Assembly (NCBI GenBank): GCA_016191015.1
Contig: JACPPM010000187.1
Span: 1-33,269 of the forward strand
Length of the DNA stretch: 33,269 nucleotides
Reading direction: 5' to 3'
From: Acidobacteriota bacterium
GTDB taxonomy: Bacteria; Acidobacteriota; CAIWXX01
The notes below the pieces were generated by a model. The model was not told the DNA's origin, ran no database searches, and saw only the letters and a program-made list of their open reading frames with translations. This document shows positions 25,662 to 32,738 of the stretch, piece by piece (the first letter of the stretch is position 1; each line of letters begins with the position of its first letter). A program made the position numbers and the translations under genes.

Positions 25662-26042
25662 ATGCAGATGGACTCCCGCCCAGGCAGCTCACCTAGTTAC
25701 GAATGGACGCGGTTTTGGTATCTTGCGGCCCTCGCAGTATTCGGAGGAGGATGGCTGATTCTCGTGGGACTGTCCGTTGATCGAGACAGCAGACAGTCCA
25801 TCGGAGCCATTTTTGCGATCCTCGGAATCTGGAATATCTTGCTCCACAGGAAGTTTGGCCGCGATATCTATCGTAGGGGAATTCGATCAAAGGTCGACTT
25901 CATTTCCACATTTTGGCAGGGCGTTGGCGAACAAGGGTCACAAGAGTTCGATCTGATGTTGGGAATAATGCTCTCACTGACCGGCGTACTGCTGCTTCTT
26001 GCTACACAGGCACCTTGGATTCAACGTTTCGCAGGGTTCTAG
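25662..26042 (+). CDS. Small membrane protein, unrecognised
   Basis: This 126-residue protein has three hydrophobic segments: WYLAALAVFGGGWLILVGLS, SIGAIFAILGIWNILL, and LMLGIMLSLTGVLLLLATQA near the C-terminus. Between them is a basic stretch (HRKFGRDIYRRGIRSK) that should face the cytoplasm. No family is recognised. The start is ATG 25662; a second ATG six bases later is possible. The promoter at 25346-25374 may drive it, giving a leader of nearly 280 bases that contains the hairpin. It is followed by two more unrecognised small genes on the same strand. Confidence 0.65.
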   Translation: MQMDSRPGSSPSYEWTRFWYLAALAVFGGGWLILVGLSVDRDSRQSIGAIFAILGIWNILLHRKFGRDIYRRGIRSKVDFISTFWQGVGEQGSQEFDLMLGIMLSLTGVLLLLATQAPWIQRFAGF

Positions 26043-26177
26043 AGGTAATTGGAGGTCGATGATACCTCACCGGTCGTGCCGAGAATCCTGCGTCGCTCGT
26101 CAAACGTTGCACCAACACGTCGGACAGGATGGAGCCCGAAGGGAGAATAGGCGCAGGTTTCTAAGGGGCACGACACC

Positions 26178-26702
26178 ATGACAATCTTCCACGTGCTAGT
26201 CATGTGCGGATTGGTGTTCGGGGCTCTCCTAGGGTATCGAGTTGGAGTGCACGCCGGTGTTGTGATCGGAGGGATTACTGGAGTCTTCGGAGCGCTATTG
26301 GGCGTGATTCTCGCGAGGATACCACTCCTGCTCACACTCCGTTGGATCAAGCGAGCGTTTCAGTCCAAGAGCTCCAAGGAGTTGAGAGCCATGTTGGGCA
26401 ACCCGCTGGCTCTGGGTCCCAACGCAATACTTCTCGAGCTCAGGTCCCGGGGAGAAGACATCTCGCAAGACCTACCAACCGTGATGCAAATGCTCGTCAG
26501 TCCGTCTCAGCTACGTCGCCGTCAGGGGTGGTACGCACTAGCCTCGGCGTTTCCGGAACTTGCTCGTCAATCGAAGGATTATCGGGACGGAGATACCCCT
26601 CAGGAGTGCGCGGAGAAGATCAAGAGGGTAAGCGGACAAGTGTCGGCTCCGGGAAACGGAAGATCGACCAGCGCCGAGGGCCTCTCAACTTCCGATCAAT
26701 AG
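26178..26702 (+). CDS. Membrane-anchored protein with helical cytoplasmic domain, unrecognised
   Basis: This 174-residue protein has two N-terminal membrane helices separated by a short loop (FHVLVMCGLVFGALLGYRVG and VVIGGITGVFGALLGVILAR). The second half is helical and charged, with MQMLVSPSQLRRRQGWYALA and SAFPELARQS, which look like HEAT-type helices. The last 30 residues are Ser/Gly-rich. No family is recognised. It is 135 bases downstream of the previous membrane protein and 19 bases upstream of the next gene, so the three may form an operon. Confidence 0.65.
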   Translation: MTIFHVLVMCGLVFGALLGYRVGVHAGVVIGGITGVFGALLGVILARIPLLLTLRWIKRAFQSKSSKELRAMLGNPLALGPNAILLELRSRGEDISQDLPTVMQMLVSPSQLRRRQGWYALASAFPELARQSKDYRDGDTPQECAEKIKRVSGQVSAPGNGRSTSAEGLSTSDQ

Positions 26703-26721
26703 GACAACCACTGAGGACGAG

Positions 26722-27012
26722 ATGAAGGTATGGGACATCCGCGATAAGCAGGGGCGTCTCATCGGTCGACATCGGTTGGCGAAGTTCATAGCCAAGATAC
26801 CTGGCGTCGGGATCATCAGGAAGCAACAACCTTTTCAGTTCCTGTCGGAGGACGAGTTCTGCGAATTCGAGATCGATCGTCAACGATTTATCGTCTGGGA
26901 GCCATGGGGAGACAGCAATCGGTACTGGGTGGGTCCCAAGCCTCCTGAATGGTGTCCTCAAACTGAGTTCCTACGACAACGCTTTGCTCAACAGAGCGCA
27001 TGGTGGTTGTAG
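26722..27012 (+). CDS. Small unrecognised protein of 96 residues
   Basis: This 96-residue soluble protein is rich in aromatic residues and starts MKVWDIRDKQGRLIGRHRLA. Its central part, FQFLSEDEFCEFEIDRQRF, and the end FIVWEPWGDSNRYWVGP with several tryptophans suggest a small beta fold. No family is recognised. GAGGACGAG lies immediately before ATG 26722. It is separated from the preceding membrane protein by only 19 bases and probably belongs with it. Downstream is the flank of the IS21-type element on the other strand. Confidence 0.6.
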   Translation: MKVWDIRDKQGRLIGRHRLAKFIAKIPGVGIIRKQQPFQFLSEDEFCEFEIDRQRFIVWEPWGDSNRYWVGPKPPEWCPQTEFLRQRFAQQSAWWL

Positions 27013-27147
27013 GGCTCAACCGAGGACAGGAGGGACGTGGATTGTCACAGGGCTGATCATGATTGAGGGGCCTTCGCCGCTCCCGAAGACATGGCCACGT
27101 TCGCTCTCGTGAACAGAGCCGGATTGGAAACAGCGTGTTGTGGTGTG

Positions 27148-27160
27148 AACTGAAACAGAT
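27148..27160. repeat. 13-base string shared with the left window end
   Basis: AACTGAAACAGAT occurs here and at 26-38. It lies about 100 bases outside the istB stop codon, where the end of the IS21-type element is expected. It may be part of the terminal repeats of this element and of another copy cut by the window edge. Confidence 0.3.
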
Positions 27161-27258
27161 ATGACGGTGGGTTGGGTGTTGGGCGCTGGCAGCCTACCGG
27201 TGAGCAAGACCGGGCACGCGGTGCCGAGCGGTGTGACGGGCCTGTCGGTGTGGCGGTG

Positions 27259-27988
27259 TTATCCGGTTGGTTTTCGAAGGGACGGCCCTTTGATGTGGAT
27301 TGTGTGGCACTGGTGGCGGAGTCGGCTGAGAAGGGCATCGACCATGGAGCGATTACCGAGGAAGTTGGGCCATTCCTCATATTCGAGATTCGAGGTGACG
27401 ATCGTAGAGAACCGCCGGTAACGCTCTTCCATCAGCTTGAAGAAGATATTGGATTGTTCGGGCTTAGGATTGAGGTAGCCCAGCTCATCGATGTGCAGGA
27501 TCGGGAGACGAGCAAGCCGGTTGAGGAGCCGACGTGTGGAGCGATCGGCAAGCGAGGCGTACATTTCGTCGAAGAGATCCTGCGCTCGAATGAAGAGGCC
27601 GCGGTAGCCGTTTTGCAGAGCCTTCAACAGGAGCCCTGAGGCGAGTCCGGTCTTTCCGACGCCCGTGGGCCCGATGAAGACGATGTTCTCGGCCCGCGGG
27701 ATGAACTCGAGCTCCGCCAAGCTCATGATCTCTCGTCGGTTGACGCCGGGCTGGGAGCTTGAAGGGGAAGGACTCGATGGTCCACTGCTCCGGCAAACGT
27801 GCCTGTTTGATCCGCCAGGCGAGAGCCGTCTCCTGACGATTGTGCCACTGAGCGCGCAGGAGTCGCAGAAGGAACTCGGCGTATGAGGAGTCCTCTTTCT
27901 GCGCCTTCGCGATCTCCTGGGGCAACATCTCGGCCATGCGTTTGAGGCGAAGGTTCTTTGCGAGTTGTTCGAGCTCTTCATTCATCAT
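27259..27988 (-). pseudogene. istB: IstB transposition helper ATPase, frameshifted
   Basis: IstB is the AAA+ ATPase that delivers the IS21 transposase to DNA. The ATG at 27988 opens NEELEQLAKNLRLKRMAEML and SSYAEFLLRLLRAQWHNRQE up to TIESFPFKL; here one extra C (CTCCCAGCC, near 27755) shifts the frame. The other frame continues QPGVNRREIMSLAELEFI, Walker A FIGPTGVGKTGLA, Walker B ILHIDELGYL, and a normal end SRLRHQCHTIHIKGPSLR. Without the extra base the protein would be complete, at about 240 residues. The start overlaps the istA stop by ATGA. Either a recent frameshift or a sequencing error in the C-run explains it. Confidence 0.85.
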
Positions 27989-29397
27989 CGTGGTATGTCC
28001 TCTGATACCGGGTCGTCTCCAAGAAGGAAGTAGTCGCGGCGGATGTTGCGGAGGATCACCGTCTCCAGCCGATCCATGTCATAGAGTCCGGATCGGGAGG
28101 CCGCAGCGATGGCCTCAAGAAGCGGTGCTCTCGGGTACTCACGCACCATACGCAGGAGTTGCCGCAGGGAGAGAGTTTGTTGAAGGGATCCACCTCTTCT
28201 CATTGCCGCCAAGTAGTCAGAGAGCTCCGGAGCACGGCGAAGGATCTCCTCTTCCTCGGCGATTGCGTGACGGTGATCTTTGGATTGGCCCCGAGGTGGC
28301 CGGTGTGATGCCTCCACGACCTGCGCCCGCTTCGGATCGATTTCGCGTTGGTGGGAGGCCACTTCCCGCGGGCCCTCGTAGACGGTGACCCGATCCTTGC
28401 TCACGCGTACTTCGACTCGGCGGCCGATCAGTCGAGCCGGAACCGAGTATCGATTTGTCTGGCTTGAGATGAAGCCGTCGACATCGACGATGCGTGAATG
28501 AATCTCATAGGGATCGGGTATCCACGCGGGGAGCGGTATCAACCGTGCCTGTTCCACTGCGAAGAGCTCCCGCGGGCGTGCTCGCAAGTGTCGCTTGAAG
28601 GATCCGTTGACCCTGTCACACCACTCGCGGGCATGGCGATTGGCATCCGTCCAGTCGGCGAAGCTGCGTCCGGCAAGAAAGTTGTTTTCGATGTAGCCGA
28701 AGGGCCTTTCCACGCGTGCCGACCGATTGGCATCACCCTTCTCATGCGCGCGGAACTCGAAGCTGAATCGGTGGGCGAAGGCTTCCATCTCGGGGACTGG
28801 CACCATGTCGGCCCCGGTGCCTTTGAGAACCACGACATGAGTGTTGTCGATCATACAGCGGCGGCAACTTCCTCCGAAGTACCTCAAGGCGTCAGTCAGG
28901 AAGAGCTTGCAATCGAACCGTCGGAAGGTCGGGTAGAACTGGAAGAAGAGCATTCGCGAGTAACAGAGGACGAGGCTTGCTGTCTGCACGCGCCGCAGAC
29001 AGTCGCCAATTCTCGCCTCGTGCGGCGAGGTGTCATGCTGCATTTCTTCTCCCGGCGCGAAGTCGTAAGAGCCTGCCGGTGTCTTCTCGTGCGAAGAGAG
29101 ACCGTGACGGCGACAGAAGCCGGTGAGAGCCTGGTAAGAGAAATCCGCGCCCGCCTTCTGCAGCTCCTCGTGCACACGCACCAAGTTTCCTTTGCAGACG
29201 GCGATCAGCTCCAGAATGTGATCACGATGCTCTTCGGCTCTCTCGGGCCGCACGAGTCTGGGCACCTCCGATGAACCACTCCCGATCACTTCACCAACCG
29301 CTCCTCTGGAGACTCCGAGCAGCTTCGCGATTCGTCGACGGCTCTGCCCGCGCTCAGAGAGCTGCAGGATCGTGAGCCGCAACTCCTGATCCAACAC
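27985..29397 (-). CDS. istA: IstA transposase (DDE) of an IS21-type element
   Basis: This 470-residue DDE transposase has an N-terminal HTH (LTILQLSERGQSRRRIAKLL, GVSRGAVGEVI) and the catalytic acidic residues in GEEMQHDTSPHEARIG, CMIDNTHVVVLKG and ARVERPFGYIENNFL. These are followed by the C-terminal DNA-binding region (FISSQTNRYSVPARLIGRRV). The open frame extends to 29526, but AAGGAG stands seven bases before a GTG at 29397 and the protein then begins at LDQELRL, right before the HTH, so I choose that start. It overlaps the end of the ParB-like gene by 44 bases and the start of istB by four, which implies translational coupling. It seems intact. Confidence 0.9.
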   Translation of the reverse strand: MLDQELRLTILQLSERGQSRRRIAKLLGVSRGAVGEVIGSGSSEVPRLVRPERAEEHRDHILELIAVCKGNLVRVHEELQKAGADFSYQALTGFCRRHGLSSHEKTPAGSYDFAPGEEMQHDTSPHEARIGDCLRRVQTASLVLCYSRMLFFQFYPTFRRFDCKLFLTDALRYFGGSCRRCMIDNTHVVVLKGTGADMVPVPEMEAFAHRFSFEFRAHEKGDANRSARVERPFGYIENNFLAGRSFADWTDANRHAREWCDRVNGSFKRHLRARPRELFAVEQARLIPLPAWIPDPYEIHSRIVDVDGFISSQTNRYSVPARLIGRRVEVRVSKDRVTVYEGPREVASHQREIDPKRAQVVEASHRPPRGQSKDHRHAIAEEEEILRRAPELSDYLAAMRRGGSLQQTLSLRQLLRMVREYPRAPLLEAIAAASRSGLYDMDRLETVILRNIRRDYFLLGDDPVSEDIPR

Positions 29398-30274
29398 TGA
29401 GGATCTCCTTCGGAATTCTTCGAGAGAGTCGATCCATTTCCACTCGGACTCGTTGGAAGGTCTGGCGAATCTCGTCCTGATCACACGCTGGCAGTGGCGG
29501 TCCTTCCTGCAACTTGCCTTCGGCACGTCGAGCGACCAGGACCAGGATGTCCAGGTCGCGAAGCAGAGAAACGATCAACGCCTCAGAATGTTTCAGGTCC
29601 AGATCGCCCTGGCTCCGGAGAAAGAGGAGCGGTTCAGAGACGATGCGCGCGCGCCCTTCTGATGTGCTTCCTCGCCACGCTGCATAGAGAGCCTCCACTT
29701 GGCGGCTGCTTACCCCCTTCCCGGCGATCCGTTGGGCCAGGAGCCGGCTCTGCATCCGGTTGGCGCGCGCCAAAGGGACGAAGTATTTCATCGCGGCGTA
29801 GGCAACGATCTCGCCGTTGCGCACTCGCTCCTGGATCTCTTCGGGAAGCTCCTTGACCAGTGCCAGTCGACGGCTCACCCAACTCACGCTCCGATCAAAG
29901 CGCCGCGCCAGCTCCTCAAGCGAGAGCGCGAAGCGTCCAACCATCTCGCGCAGCAGCCATCCCTGTTCAAGGGCTGTCTCCGAGGTCCGAGTGCGCATGA
30001 ATCGATCCAGAAGAAGCGCATCGGACTCACTCAGGTCCCAGTGTATCGCGGCCACCGTGTCGTGACGAAGCTGCCGGAGACCTCGAACCCTCTTGTAACC
30101 GTCGACGACCGTGAAGCGCGCTGGGTCGGAAGCGGCGACGACCACGATCGGCATCAGTTGACCCGATTGGGCGAGCGATGCCAAAAGGCGCTTCTCAACT
30201 CCCGGCCGCCTCACCCGCAACCCCTCGTATCGAAGATCCAGTTGTTGGAACTCGAGATCCATAGCACCCTTCAT
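29354..30274 (-). CDS. ParB-like protein within the IS21-type element
   Basis: This 306-residue protein has the ParB/RepB/Spo0J layout. An N-terminal ParB/sulfiredoxin-like domain (EKRLLASLAQSGQLMPIVVV, then ARFTVVDGYKRVRGLRQL) is followed by a KorB-type HTH (FALSLEELARRFDRSVSWVS, RRLALVKELPEEI) and a helical C-terminus. True chromosomal ParB has GERRxRA in the second box; here it reads GYKRVRGL, as in divergent mobile-element ParB-like proteins. It lies between the Cys-rich gene and istA, with its end overlapping istA, so it belongs to the element's operon. A second ATG 12 bases downstream is a possible start. A role in target choice or DNA bridging for transposition is inference. Confidence 0.85.
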   Translation of the reverse strand: MKGAMDLEFQQLDLRYEGLRVRRPGVEKRLLASLAQSGQLMPIVVVAASDPARFTVVDGYKRVRGLRQLRHDTVAAIHWDLSESDALLLDRFMRTRTSETALEQGWLLREMVGRFALSLEELARRFDRSVSWVSRRLALVKELPEEIQERVRNGEIVAYAAMKYFVPLARANRMQSRLLAQRIAGKGVSSRQVEALYAAWRGSTSEGRARIVSEPLLFLRSQGDLDLKHSEALIVSLLRDLDILVLVARRAEGKLQEGPPLPACDQDEIRQTFQRVRVEMDRLSRRIPKEILSVGSGVAAHDPAAL

Positions 30275-30311
30275 TTACGGACGCAGAGGAAGGGCGATTA
30301 GGTTGGGCTTA

Positions 30312-30752
30312 TCAACGCCTGAGAGGTCTGGCTCCACGTCTCCCCCGTGTCGCTGGCACCCGAGTGAGCCGCCCGTCGCGAACTTCACCCCGGCACGCAC
30401 GCCCACAGAAGTCGCAGCTAACCATTCCATCAGACCCTTGGCCTTCCCCAGTCCCCCTTTCCCCCGCGCCCTCGCTCTCATGTGAAATCGAGTTTGCGCC
30501 TGTGCCGGCGCTAAGAGAAGACTGGTGCGTCACTTTCTTTCGATCGCGATATCGCTGCTGGCGCGCTGCATGGTTGAACCGCCCGCCTCTGGTAGCCTGA
30601 TAACGCTTCCCAGCTTCGCGCCGATGCTCGCGTCGGCTCCTCACGGCACAGAATCGGCCACAGTACTTGTTGCCGTGATCGCAGTACGTGCAGATGTGCA
30701 CGACCCTCTTACATCGTCGGCACTCGTACCGGCGGTAACTGTTCTCGGGCAC
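30312..30752 (-). CDS. Cys-rich zinc-finger-like protein of the IS21-type element
   Basis: This 146-residue protein begins at GTG 30752 (MPENSYRRYECRRC). It has paired cysteines in YECRRCKRVVHICTYCDHGN and KYCGRFCAVRSRREH, enough for two zinc sites. A strongly basic stretch follows (GRFNHAARQQRYRDRKKVTH), as in DNA- or RNA-binding proteins, and a last Cys pair in CDFCGRACRGE. I recall short proteins of this type next to IS21-like genes in other bacteria but cannot name a family. It is the first gene of the four-gene operon. Its ribosome binding site lies in the 3' arm of a perfect hairpin (30755-30774), so translation is probably held down. Confidence 0.75.
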   Translation of the reverse strand: MPENSYRRYECRRCKRVVHICTYCDHGNKYCGRFCAVRSRREHRREAGKRYQATRGGRFNHAARQQRYRDRKKVTHQSSLSAGTGANSISHESEGAGERGTGEGQGSDGMVSCDFCGRACRGEVRDGRLTRVPATRGRRGARPLRR

Positions 30753-30754
30753 TC

Positions 30755-30774
30755 CCCCTCGCCGCTGCGAGGGG
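30755..30774 (-). promoter_or_regulatory. Hairpin hiding the ribosome binding site of the IS21-type operon
   Basis: On the minus strand CCCCTCGC, loop AGCG, GCGAGGGG forms a perfect 8-bp stem that ends two bases before the GTG start codon. The GAGGGG of the 3' arm is the ribosome binding site. Similar hairpins protect transposase genes of IS10 and IS50 from read-through transcription. Confidence 0.6.
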
Positions 30775-30845
30775 CTTTACAAAGCCGCCGAGAAACGCCA
30801 TGCTCCCTGTCGGCGACCGTCGCGTGCCAACACGACGGGACACCA

Positions 30846-30883
30846 GGAGGTCCGGTGGCTGTGGTGCCTTTGGCCGGACCTCC
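30846..30883. repeat. 10-bp inverted repeat near the right end of the IS21-type element
   Basis: GGAGGTCCGG (30846-30855) and CCGGACCTCC (30874-30883) are perfect reverse complements, 18 bases apart. They lie between the IS21-type operon and the merR fragment. They may be an old terminator, an operator or part of the element's end. Confidence 0.5.
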
Positions 30884-31036
30884 GCCCCTCTTCGCGGTGG
30901 GTCTGCTATCTCACACTCTCAAGGCTCAGCACAACCACACGCACCGCTGGCCCCCACAACTTCCTCGAGACGAGCTCTATCCCTGCTCGACCTTCAGAGT
31001 GGCCCCATTCCGCAGAGCACACCCCGGCTATTCCTC

Positions 31037-31393
31037 GTGAGCGGCGAAGCTGGGAACTATCGCCTCTACAATGAACGCGCGCTTGATCGCCTGCGCTTCA
31101 TCCGAGCTGCACAGATCAACGGATTCACGCTTGAGGACGTCGTCACACTGCCCGATTTCCGCGACGGCCGGACATCGCCTTGTCGTGAAGTTCAGACTCT
31201 CATCGAGGCGCGTCTAGCCGATCTGGAGCAGCCGGTCGAACAGATGCGGCACGTCCAGGCCGTACTGAAATCGGCGTTGGCGGTCTGCCGCAAGGCCGAG
31301 CACAACGGCAGGTGCGCGGTGATGGATGACTTGAACCAGGCGTCTTCCGAGCGATCTCCCGGGGTCAGACGGCGGGCCCCGAAGAAAAGGTAG
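31037..31393 (+). pseudogene. merR: merR mercury-responsive regulator without its DNA-binding domain
   Basis: The frame reads GEAGNYRLYNERALDRLRFI and GFTLEDVVTLPDF, the second half of a MerR HTH and the dimerisation helix. It has cysteines in SPCREV, LAVCRK and NGRCAV; counted from the first, they are 35 and 44 residues apart, the same spacing as C82, C117 and C126 of the mercury sensor MerR. The first HTH helices are missing; upstream sequence shows no clear match and leads to the IS21-type element. GTG 31037 could start a truncated protein, which would not bind DNA but might still bind Hg(II). The gene ends 9 bases before a MerR-type promoter on the same strand. Confidence 0.8.
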
Positions 31394-31402
31394 CGGCCCC
31401 CC

Positions 31403-31434
31403 TTGACCTTGCACCTGGGTTCAAGGTCTACATT
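31403..31434 (+). promoter_or_regulatory. MerR-type promoter and operator
   Basis: TTGACC (31403-31408) and CTACAT/TACATT (31428-31434) are 19-20 bases apart, the long spacer that MerR activators need. GACCTTG (31405-31411) and CAAGGTC (31422-31428) form a perfect 7-bp inverted repeat, separated by 10 bases, between the two boxes. It should drive the three genes that follow in response to metal. Confidence 0.8.
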
Positions 31435-31482
31435 CTAAGGAGACGGACGGATAGGCTGCCCGTCGCAACAGAGCAGGCGATT

Positions 31483-31701
31483 ATGAGAAGGCTTGGCCAT
31501 TGGGTAGTTCTTGCGGGAGTGCTCCTGGCTGGAGGCGTTTCCGCTGTCGAGTATTCAAAGTCACGTGCGGCCCGGCTGGATTGTCCCGGAAAGATCGTAT
31601 GCCCGCTCACCGGAAATCTCGTGTGTCGCGATCGCTGCCCGATCAAGGTGGAACAGAAGAAAGGACAAGGGGCGCCAGCCTGCTGCCAGAAGGCGAACTG
31701 A
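31483..31701 (+). CDS. Small exported Cys-rich protein, metal-response cluster
   Basis: This 72-residue protein has a signal peptide (MRRLGHWVVLAGVLLAGGVSAV) and a short mature part with six cysteines: LDCPGKIVCPLTGNLVC, then RDRCPIK and a final ACCQK. The dense cysteine pattern suggests metal capture in the periplasm, probably Hg(II) given the operator and the merR remnant upstream. It is the first gene behind the MerR-type promoter. I cannot assign a named family. The frame is intact and AGCAGG lies upstream of ATG 31483. Confidence 0.75.
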   Translation: MRRLGHWVVLAGVLLAGGVSAVEYSKSRAARLDCPGKIVCPLTGNLVCRDRCPIKVEQKKGQGAPACCQKAN

Positions 31702-31713
31702 GGGAGGAATATC

Positions 31714-32043
31714 TTGCAAGCTCTCTGTCCGGTCGCCAAAGTCGCAGGGAGACACGTGCCTCTGACAACGGTTCGCCACCTGGTCCGATCGGACCGCGGG
31801 GTCGTGATAGATGGGAGCCAATCGCTCTTCTGCGATCAACCCGACTGCGACGTGAAGAGGGGCGAGTGGAGTGGACGACTTGGATATTGGGAGGAACTGA
31901 TGTTTGAGTCCGCGACGCCACGAACTGCGGTCAAGAACAACCACCTTTCTTGTGAGTGGAAAATTAGGGCTGGAAGTCTTTGTTCCAGGCCGAAGATGCC
32001 CCTCCGGGGGCTAACGGAACCTGCGAGGAGTAAGGAATTATGA
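31714..32043 (+). CDS. CopZ-like (N-terminal metal-binding domain) protein, perhaps frameshifted
   Basis: The frame starts at TTG 31714 with GGAGG six bases before it, 12 bases after the previous stop. CPVAKVAGRHVPLTTVRHLV followed by FCDQPDCDV resembles the N-terminal cysteine-rich domain of CopZ-type iron-sulfur metallochaperones found in copper and mercury clusters. After DCDV the resemblance ends; in another frame REEGRVEW looks like the expected continuation, so a small deletion or frameshift near 31855 is likely. As read it makes a 109-residue protein that overlaps the next ATG by four bases. Function in cytoplasmic metal handling is inferred. Confidence 0.55.
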   Translation: MQALCPVAKVAGRHVPLTTVRHLVRSDRGVVIDGSQSLFCDQPDCDVKRGEWSGRLGYWEELMFESATPRTAVKNNHLSCEWKIRAGSLCSRPKMPLRGLTEPARSKEL

Positions 32044-32720
32044 AACGCGTGACTTTGCTCGTCAGCGCCCTCCTGGTATCAAGCATCATTGCAAGCGACG
32101 CGAAAGGAGCTGCCAGCGTTGTGCGCTTGTCCGAAGCAGCGGGAAAGCGCACCAGTGTGTTCGCGGTGCTCCTCCAGTGCCAAGCAGCTCCCGACATCGC
32201 TTGTGGCGGAGGTCTCAAGCCGGTTCTGCTCGATCTCGAGCGCGACCCGGCCATCGAGCAGGCCTGGGTGAACAAGAGCGGGACGGCATTGCTCATCATC
32301 GGCTCGGGAAGTTCCACGAGTGCTTCACGCGCGTTGGCCGTTCGGTCGGAAATCGGCAAAGCGAGAGAAGTCAAGGAGCTGACCGGCGATGCCCTCGGCA
32401 AAGTGATTGATGAATTCCGATCCGGCTCTGGCTGGTATCGTGGCCAAGATCTCGATGAACTGAGCCGGCAAGCGGCTAGCGAGGTCGCAACCAGGTTGGT
32501 CAGGCGCACAACGGAGAAAGTTTCATTGAGCGCGGCGAAAGCCGAGCAACTCGAAGCCGCTCTCTCGAATGCGCTGCAGACATCTTTCGTGAACGACCCT
32601 CGCGCTGATCCAACTGCAGATCTGCTGACGACCGGCAGCGCTCGTCTGGACGGAGCGGCCCTCGCAGCGTTCAAGCAAGCGGTGGCCCGTGGCATCTATC
32701 CGGAGACAGGCGAGGAATGA
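32040..32720 (+). CDS. Exported HMA-like metal-cluster protein
   Basis: This 226-residue protein has a signal peptide (MKRVTLLVSALLVSSIIASD). It is followed by LLQCQAAPDIACGGGLKP and VLLDLERDPAIEQAWVN, which looks like a heavy-metal-associated fold, the two cysteines seven residues apart taking the place of the usual CxxC. The rest is helical, with KVIDEFRSGSGWYRGQDL, and has no family I recognise. It is the third gene of the operon behind the MerR-type promoter. A periplasmic mercury- or copper-binding role fits. The frame is intact and begins in the stop codon of the gene before. Confidence 0.7.
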   Translation: MKRVTLLVSALLVSSIIASDAKGAASVVRLSEAAGKRTSVFAVLLQCQAAPDIACGGGLKPVLLDLERDPAIEQAWVNKSGTALLIIGSGSSTSASRALAVRSEIGKAREVKELTGDALGKVIDEFRSGSGWYRGQDLDELSRQAASEVATRLVRRTTEKVSLSAAKAEQLEAALSNALQTSFVNDPRADPTADLLTTGSARLDGAALAAFKQAVARGIYPETGEE

Positions 32721-32738
32721 CCGAAGATCACATCTTCT

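Larger units (their letters stand above)
27259..30752 (-). mobile_element. IS21-type element with four genes (Cys-rich, ParB-like, istA, istB)
   Basis: Four minus-strand genes in one tight operon carry IS21-type transposition functions: a Cys-rich protein (30312-30752), a ParB-like protein (29354-30274), IstA (27985-29397) and IstB (27259-27988). Spacing is 37 bases and then two overlaps. The coordinates here cover only the genes; I could not define terminal inverted repeats or target duplications by eye. The element abuts the truncated merR gene on its right. Confidence 0.75.

Noticed and set aside
25381-25758. 125-residue open frame across the hairpin
   Set aside because: It is Gly/Pro/Ala low-complexity sequence encoded by an inverted repeat and overlaps the better membrane-protein frame.
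32723-32737. Six-base-pair hairpin as terminator between the convergent metal genes
   Set aside because: The stem is short and AT-rich and lacks a T-tract, so chance cannot be excluded.
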